DNA from: Competibacter_A sp003527885
Lineage (GTDB): Bacteria > Pseudomonadota > Gammaproteobacteria > Competibacterales > Competibacteraceae
Reading direction: 5' to 3'
DNA length: 64,000 nt
Assembly (NCBI GenBank): GCA_035442025.1
Contig: DAORPQ010000002.1
Location: 1 to 64,000, forward strand
The notes under the pieces are model-generated. The model had not been told where the DNA came from. It did not search any database and worked only from the letters and a program-made list of their open reading frames with translations. A program made the position numbers and the translations under genes. Below, piece by piece: positions 59,427-64,000 of this stretch; positions within the stretch are counted from its first letter, which is position 1; the number at the start of each line of letters is the position of its first letter.

Positions 59427-60770
59427 ATGCCAGAGCAGCTACCGCGCGGTTATCTTCCGATTCTCGGCCTTGCCGGGTTGTTGGCCGCAACCGGCCAAGC
59501 GCACGCCTCGGGCCTGCAAATTACCGAGCAAAGTGTGACGGGCCTGGGCCGCGCCTTCGCTGGGGGAAGCCTGCCGAACGACGATCTGTCGGCGGCTTAC
59601 TTCAATCCCGCCGATATGATGTTGGGCGAGGGCACCCACGCGCAGGCCGGCATGACGCTCGTCGGCATCAGCATGGAAACCGACAACACGGGATCGAGCG
59701 TCCGGCTGCCGGGCAATCTGGGCACGGTGCTGACCCAACCGGGCACCGTGCCGGTGTTCGTGACCCTGCCGTCTGCGGGGCGCGACGACGACGGCGGCAC
59801 CGACAAACTGGTCCCTAACGGTTATTACGTCACGGACATCAACGACCGGATGCGTTTCGGCTTGAGTTTCAACGCGCCCTTCGCGGTCAGCACCAGCTAC
59901 GGCCGTAACTGGGTGGGCCGCTATCACGCGGTCGATTCGGACCTGCTCACCATTGACATCAATCCCTCCATCGCCTATCGCGTCAACGACCAATTCTCCG
60001 TCGGAGCCGGAGTCAGCGCGCAGTACGTCAAGGCGACCTTGACCCAGGCATTGTTCAATCCGTTCAGCGCCTTCACCAAGGACGGCTACGCCGAGGTCGA
60101 GGCCGACGGATGGGGGTTTGGCTTCAATCTGGGCGCGTTGTACGAGCTGGATGCCAATACCCGGTTCAGCGTCAGCTACCGCTCGCGCATCAAGCATTCG
60201 GCCGAGGGCGACCGGACCATCTCCGACTACATTCCAAGCCGCAACGGCACGGTGTCGGCCAAGGCCGACGTGACCTTGCCCGATTGGCTGGGCGTGGCCG
60301 CCTACCACCGGATCAACCCGCAATGGGCGGTGATGGGCGGGGTGCGCTGGACCAACTGGAGCCTGTTCGACAAGCTGCAAATCGATTTCGGCGACGGATC
60401 GCAAAGCCTGACGCCGGAGCATTGGGAAGACAGTTGGTCGTTCGGCGTCGCCGTCAGTTACGACTACAGCCCGGACTGGACTTTCCGGGCGGGCTACGTC
60501 TTCGATCAAACCCCGGTGCCCTCGACGGAATTCAGAACGCCGCGCATTCCCGACAACGACCGCAACGCCGTCGGCTTAGGGTTCACTTACCGTCCCAATC
60601 CACAACTCGCCGTCGATTTTGGCTACATGTACATCAAATTCGCCGACGGCAGCAGCGAAAACACCATCAATCTGATTCCGGCGCCCGCCGGACTGATTAC
60701 CGATACCCTGCGCATCGACTATCAAGGCACGGGCCATTTGGTCGGCTTGCAAGCCAGTTATCGCTTTTAA
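59427..60770 (+). CDS. FadL-family outer-membrane fatty acid transporter
   Basis: 447 residues from the ATG at 59427, where GAGGG sits upstream (E. coli FadL 446). Signal peptide ends near residue 27 (QAHAS), then the FadL hatch start SGLQITEQSVTGLGRAFAGG and AAYFNPADM, followed by beta-barrel strands; ends LQASYRF with the terminal Phe needed for Bam recognition. Takes up long-chain fatty acids or hydrophobic compounds. Sits before two beta-oxidation genes, separated by a terminator. Confidence 0.93.
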   Translation: MPEQLPRGYLPILGLAGLLAATGQAHASGLQITEQSVTGLGRAFAGGSLPNDDLSAAYFNPADMMLGEGTHAQAGMTLVGISMETDNTGSSVRLPGNLGTVLTQPGTVPVFVTLPSAGRDDDGGTDKLVPNGYYVTDINDRMRFGLSFNAPFAVSTSYGRNWVGRYHAVDSDLLTIDINPSIAYRVNDQFSVGAGVSAQYVKATLTQALFNPFSAFTKDGYAEVEADGWGFGFNLGALYELDANTRFSVSYRSRIKHSAEGDRTISDYIPSRNGTVSAKADVTLPDWLGVAAYHRINPQWAVMGGVRWTNWSLFDKLQIDFGDGSQSLTPEHWEDSWSFGVAVSYDYSPDWTFRAGYVFDQTPVPSTEFRTPRIPDNDRNAVGLGFTYRPNPQLAVDFGYMYIKFADGSSENTINLIPAPAGLITDTLRIDYQGTGHLVGLQASYRF

Positions 60771-60802
60771 GCGCCCGCCGCCCCGCAATCGGCCAAATCG
60801 AC

Positions 60803-60833
60803 AAAGCCGGGAAGCGCCCCCGGCTTTATTTTT
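60803..60833 (+). terminator. Intrinsic terminator after the FadL gene
   Basis: A 9-pair stem (60803-60811 with 60819-60827, AAAGCCGGG/CCCGGCTTT) on a 7-base loop followed by ATTTTT. It separates FadL from the beta-oxidation operon. Confidence 0.85.
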
Positions 60834-60901
60834 AAGGGGGGACCGGAGGATACTTGGCACGGTGTGGCCTTCCAACAGCCCGAAGCGAGGGGATCGACCG
60901 T

Positions 60902-63262
60902 ATGAATAACGCAGCAGCCATCCGCCGGGTGGCGGTTCTGGGCGCGGGGGTGATGGGGGCGCAGATCGCCGCCCATCTCGCCAACGCCGAAGTGCCGGTG
61001 GTGTTGTTCGACCTGCCGGCCAAGGACGGCGATCCCAACGGGATCGCGACCAAGGCCATCGCCAATCTGGCCAAGCTCAACCCCGCGCCGCTGGCGGTGA
61101 AAGAGCGGGTCGAACTCGTTCAACCCGCCAATTACGACCAGCATCTGGAGCTGTTGCGAAGCTGCGATCTGGTGATCGAGGCCATCGCCGAACGCCCTGA
61201 CTGGAAGGCCGATCTCTACCGCCGCATCGCGCCCCATCTCAACGATCGGGCGATCTTGGCGACCAACACCTCCGGCTTGCGGCTGAATTTGTTGGCCGAT
61301 TCGGTGCCGGAACAAGCGCGGGCGCGTTTTTGCGGCATTCACTTCTTCAATCCGCCGCGCTACATGGCGCTGGTCGAGCTGATTCCCTGCGCGGCCACCG
61401 ATCCGGCCATCCTCGATTTGTTGGAAACCTTCCTGGTCAGCACCCTGGGCAAGGGCGTGGTGCGGGCCAAGGACACCCCCAACTTCATCGCCAACCGCAT
61501 CGGCGTGTTTTCGATGGCCGCCATCATGCACCATACCCAGGCGTTTGGGCTTGGCTTGGATTTGGTGGACGCGCTGACCGGCCCCGCCATCGGCCGGGCC
61601 AAGAGCGCGACCTACCGCACCGCCGACATTGTGGGTCTGGACACCATGGGTCACGTGCTCAAGGGTTCGGCGCTGGCGCTGGACCAAGACCCCTGGCGGC
61701 GGTATTACACCGTGCCCGGCTGGCTCGGCGCGCTGATCGAGAAAGGGGCGCTCGGCCAGAAAACCGGAACCGGTTTCTACGCCGGCAAGGGCAAGCAGGT
61801 GCTCGATCCGGCCACAGGCGCTTACCAAGACGCCGGCGCGAAACCCGACGAGGCGGTGCAGGCGATTTTAAAGATCAAGAATCCGGCCGAGAAATTCGCC
61901 GCCCTGCGCGCCAGCGACCACCCGCAAGCGCAATTTCTGTGGGCGATCCACCGCGATGTGTTCCATTACGCGGCGGTGCTGTTGGCGGAAATCGCCGATA
62001 ACGCCCGCGATGTCGATTTCGCCATCCGCTGGGGTTTCGGCTGGAGCCAGGGACCGTTTGAGATCTGGCAGGCGGCCGGCTGGAAGCAGGTGGCCGCGTG
62101 GATCAAGGAAGACATCGCCGCCGGCAAGGCGATGACCGACGCGCCGCTGCCGGCTTGGGTCGATCAAATCGACGGCCCGCACCAGCCGCAAGGCTCCTAT
62201 TCGGCGGCCGAAAACGCCTACAAGTCGCGCTCCAAGCTACCGGTGTACCAGCGTCAGCTCTATCCCGAACAGGTGGTGGGCGAAGCGCCGCACCGCTACG
62301 GCGAGACGGTGTTCGAAAACAGCGGCGCGCGGCTGTGGACCACCGGTGACGGCATCGGCGTGCTGGGCTTCAAGAGCAGGCTGCACGTCATCGGCGACGA
62401 TGTGTTGGACGGTGTACTTGAGAGTTTGAAAATCGCCGAACAGCGCTTCGATGGCCTCGTCATCTGGCAAACCGAAGCGCCGTTCAGCGCCGGAGCCAAT
62501 CTGGCCCAGGCCGTGCCGGTCGTTTTGGCTGGAGATTTCGTGACTTTCGAGAACAGCGTCGCCAAATTCCAGCAGACCACCAGCGCGCTGCGCTACGCGG
62601 CGATTCCGGTGGTGGGCGCGGCGCAGGGGCTGGCGCTCGGCGGCGGCTGCGAGTTTCTGATGCACTGCGACCGGGTGGTGGCGGCGCTGGAAAGCTACGT
62701 CGGTCTGGTCGAGGTCGGCGTTGGGCTGATTCCGGCTGGCGGCGGCTGCAAGGAGTTCGCGCTGCGAGCCATGCACGAGGCCAAGGGCGGCGATCTGTTG
62801 CCGTTCCTGCGACCGTACTTCGAGGCGATGGCGATGGCCAAGGTGTCGCGCAGCGCCGAGGAAGCCAAGCAACTGGGCCATCTGCGGCCTTCTGATATCA
62901 TCATCTTCAATCCGCACGAGTTGTTGTACGTCGCCAAGGCCCAGGTTCGGGCGCTGGCCGAGACGGGTTATCGGCCGCCGCAGCCGCGTCCGATCCGGGT
63001 GGCGGGCCGCACCGGCGTCGCCGCCTGTCAGATGGCGCTGGTCAACATGCGCGACGGCGGTTTCATCTCGGCGCATGATTATCAGTTGGGCCTCAAGATC
63101 GCCACCGCGCTGTGTGGCGGCGACGTGGACCCCAACACCCTGGTCGATGAGGCGTGGCTGTTGGGACTGGAGCGCAAGGCCTTCGTCGAACTGGCGAAAA
63201 CGCCGCTCACCCAGGCCCGGATCGAGTCCATGCTCAAGACCGGCAAGCCGCTGCGCAACTGA
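60902..63262 (+). CDS. 3-hydroxyacyl-CoA dehydrogenase / enoyl-CoA hydratase, FadN-type fusion
   Basis: 786 residues from the ATG at 60902. The NAD-binding dehydrogenase part comes first (RVAVLGAGVMGAQIAAHLAN; HFFNPPRYMALVELIP with the catalytic His; C-terminal 3HCDH domains to about 430) and the hydratase/crotonase part last (about 490-720, with GAAQGLALGGGCEFLMHC and the Glu in VEVGVGLIPAGGG). This order is that of Bacillus FadN and not of FadB/FadJ, which have the hydratase first. Two steps of beta-oxidation in one chain. Followed 17 bases later by thiolase. Confidence 0.94.
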   Translation: MNNAAAIRRVAVLGAGVMGAQIAAHLANAEVPVVLFDLPAKDGDPNGIATKAIANLAKLNPAPLAVKERVELVQPANYDQHLELLRSCDLVIEAIAERPDWKADLYRRIAPHLNDRAILATNTSGLRLNLLADSVPEQARARFCGIHFFNPPRYMALVELIPCAATDPAILDLLETFLVSTLGKGVVRAKDTPNFIANRIGVFSMAAIMHHTQAFGLGLDLVDALTGPAIGRAKSATYRTADIVGLDTMGHVLKGSALALDQDPWRRYYTVPGWLGALIEKGALGQKTGTGFYAGKGKQVLDPATGAYQDAGAKPDEAVQAILKIKNPAEKFAALRASDHPQAQFLWAIHRDVFHYAAVLLAEIADNARDVDFAIRWGFGWSQGPFEIWQAAGWKQVAAWIKEDIAAGKAMTDAPLPAWVDQIDGPHQPQGSYSAAENAYKSRSKLPVYQRQLYPEQVVGEAPHRYGETVFENSGARLWTTGDGIGVLGFKSRLHVIGDDVLDGVLESLKIAEQRFDGLVIWQTEAPFSAGANLAQAVPVVLAGDFVTFENSVAKFQQTTSALRYAAIPVVGAAQGLALGGGCEFLMHCDRVVAALESYVGLVEVGVGLIPAGGGCKEFALRAMHEAKGGDLLPFLRPYFEAMAMAKVSRSAEEAKQLGHLRPSDIIIFNPHELLYVAKAQVRALAETGYRPPQPRPIRVAGRTGVAACQMALVNMRDGGFISAHDYQLGLKIATALCGGDVDPNTLVDEAWLLGLERKAFVELAKTPLTQARIESMLKTGKPLRN

Positions 63263-63279
63263 TGGCTGGGAGAATGCTG

Positions 63280-64000
63280 ATGAGCAAACAGATTCAGGAG
63301 GCTTACATCGTGGCCGCCGCCCGCACCCCGGTCGGCAAGGTGCGTGGCGCGTTTCGCAACACCCGCCCGGACGACCTGCTCGCCCACGTGTTGCGCGGCG
63401 TGATCGATCAATGTCCGGGGCTGGACCCCCAACAAATCGGCGATGTGATCGTCGGTTGCGCCATGCCGGAAGCCGAGCAGGGCATGAACGTCGCCCGCAT
63501 TGGACTGCTGCTGGCCGGCTTGCCGGACAGCGTGCCGGGCATGACCCTCAACCGCTTCTGCGCGTCCGGCCTGCAAGCGGTGGCGCAAGCCGCCGACCGC
63601 ATCCGCTTGGGCGAAGCCGACGCCATGCTGGCCGCCGGGACCGAGACCATGACCATGATCCCGATGGGCGGCAACAAGATCGCGCTTAGCCCGGAGGTGT
63701 TCGCCAAGGAGGAGAACATCGGCATCGCCTACGGCATGGGGCTGACGGCGGAGAAGGTGGCGGAGCAGTGGAAGATTTCCCGCGAGGATCAGGACGCCTT
63801 CGCGGTGGAAAGCCACCGCCGCGCCGTCGCCGCCATCGCCAGCGGCGAGTTCAAGCCGGAAATTCTGCCCTACACCGTGCTCGATCGCTCACCGGACAGC
63901 CAAACCCTGCAAGTGCGGATTCGCGAGCGGGTGGTGGAACACGACGAAGGCCCGCGCCCGGATTCCAGTCTGGAGGGTTTGGCCAAGCTCAAGCCGGTGT
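63280..64000 (+). CDS. Acetyl-CoA acyltransferase (thiolase), 5' part
   Basis: Runs off the right edge after 240 codons; GGGAGA lies 6 bases before the ATG at 63280. Thiolase N-terminal domain: AYIVAAARTPVGKVRGAFRN, the acyl-enzyme Cys in TLNRFCASGLQAVAQAADRI (about residue 91), AAGTETMTMIPMGGNKIALS, and EDQDAFAVESHRRA. Completes beta-oxidation with the FadN-type protein; the fadN-fadA order is as in Bacillus and many proteobacteria. Confidence 0.95.
   Translation, partial: MSKQIQEAYIVAAARTPVGKVRGAFRNTRPDDLLAHVLRGVIDQCPGLDPQQIGDVIVGCAMPEAEQGMNVARIGLLLAGLPDSVPGMTLNRFCASGLQAVAQAADRIRLGEADAMLAAGTETMTMIPMGGNKIALSPEVFAKEENIGIAYGMGLTAEKVAEQWKISREDQDAFAVESHRRAVAAIASGEFKPEILPYTVLDRSPDSQTLQVRIRERVVEHDEGPRPDSSLEGLAKLKPV

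Overview
The window is a GC-rich chromosomal segment from a Gram-negative bacterium, almost certainly a gammaproteobacterium. The evidence is the conserved block map-glnD / rpsB-tsf-pyrH-frr-uppS-cdsA-dxr-rseP-bamA-skp-lpxD-fabZ-lpxA-lpxB, together with mutY-yggX, cytochrome c4 and a tRNA-Phe. Both ends carry short-chain or fatty acyl metabolism (a CoA transferase next to a GntP-type permease; FadL, a multifunctional beta-oxidation protein and a thiolase), which fits a storage-polymer or fatty-acid user. A Competibacter-like lineage is possible, but that is only a guess.

Layout. 1-2.6 kb: probable 3-hydroxybutyrate/ketone-body uptake with a divergent LysR regulator. 2.7-6.2 kb: glnD and map, leftward. 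6.3-20.2 kb: one long rightward run that builds ribosomes, isoprenoid and phospholipid precursors, the outer-membrane assembly machine and lipid A; most genes overlap by a few bases or lie within tens of bases of the next, and several use GTG or TTG starts. 20.2-31.6 kb: an accessory envelope cluster of a transmembrane Ser/Thr kinase, a single-pass membrane protein, a SEDS (RodA/FtsW-type) membrane protein with FHA-like modules, a cytoplasmic FHA protein, a TPR-trypsin protease, its TPR-only paralogue and two coiled-coil lipoproteins. This is the most original part of the window and resembles in logic the actinobacterial pkn-fha-rodA locus. 31.9-34.9 kb: an orphan molybdate-type binding protein paired with a hybrid histidine kinase. 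35-42.7 kb: cytochrome c4, ilvD, a degenerate GGDEF-EAL (FimX-like) protein, an SDR protein, mutY, yggX and tRNA-Phe with a clear promoter and terminator.

42.7-48.7 kb holds small secreted proteins, a YkgJ-type cysteine-cluster protein, an endonuclease/phosphatase-fold protein and a PepSY / OmpR-type regulator / sensor kinase operon facing a secreted protein, with two matched direct-repeat operators between them. 48.8-56.1 kb is a detached type VI secretion island: a fused TssB-TssC-like sheath protein, then VgrG, DUF4123 adaptor, PAAR protein, two unrecognised proteins of different base composition and an FGE/SUMF1-fold protein lacking the second catalytic cysteine. 56.1-58.9 kb holds the decarboxylase and acyl-CoA ligase typical of exosortase A loci, without an exosortase. 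59-64 kb holds a small thioredoxin-fold protein and a FadL / 3-hydroxyacyl-CoA dehydrogenase / thiolase beta-oxidation group that runs off the right edge.
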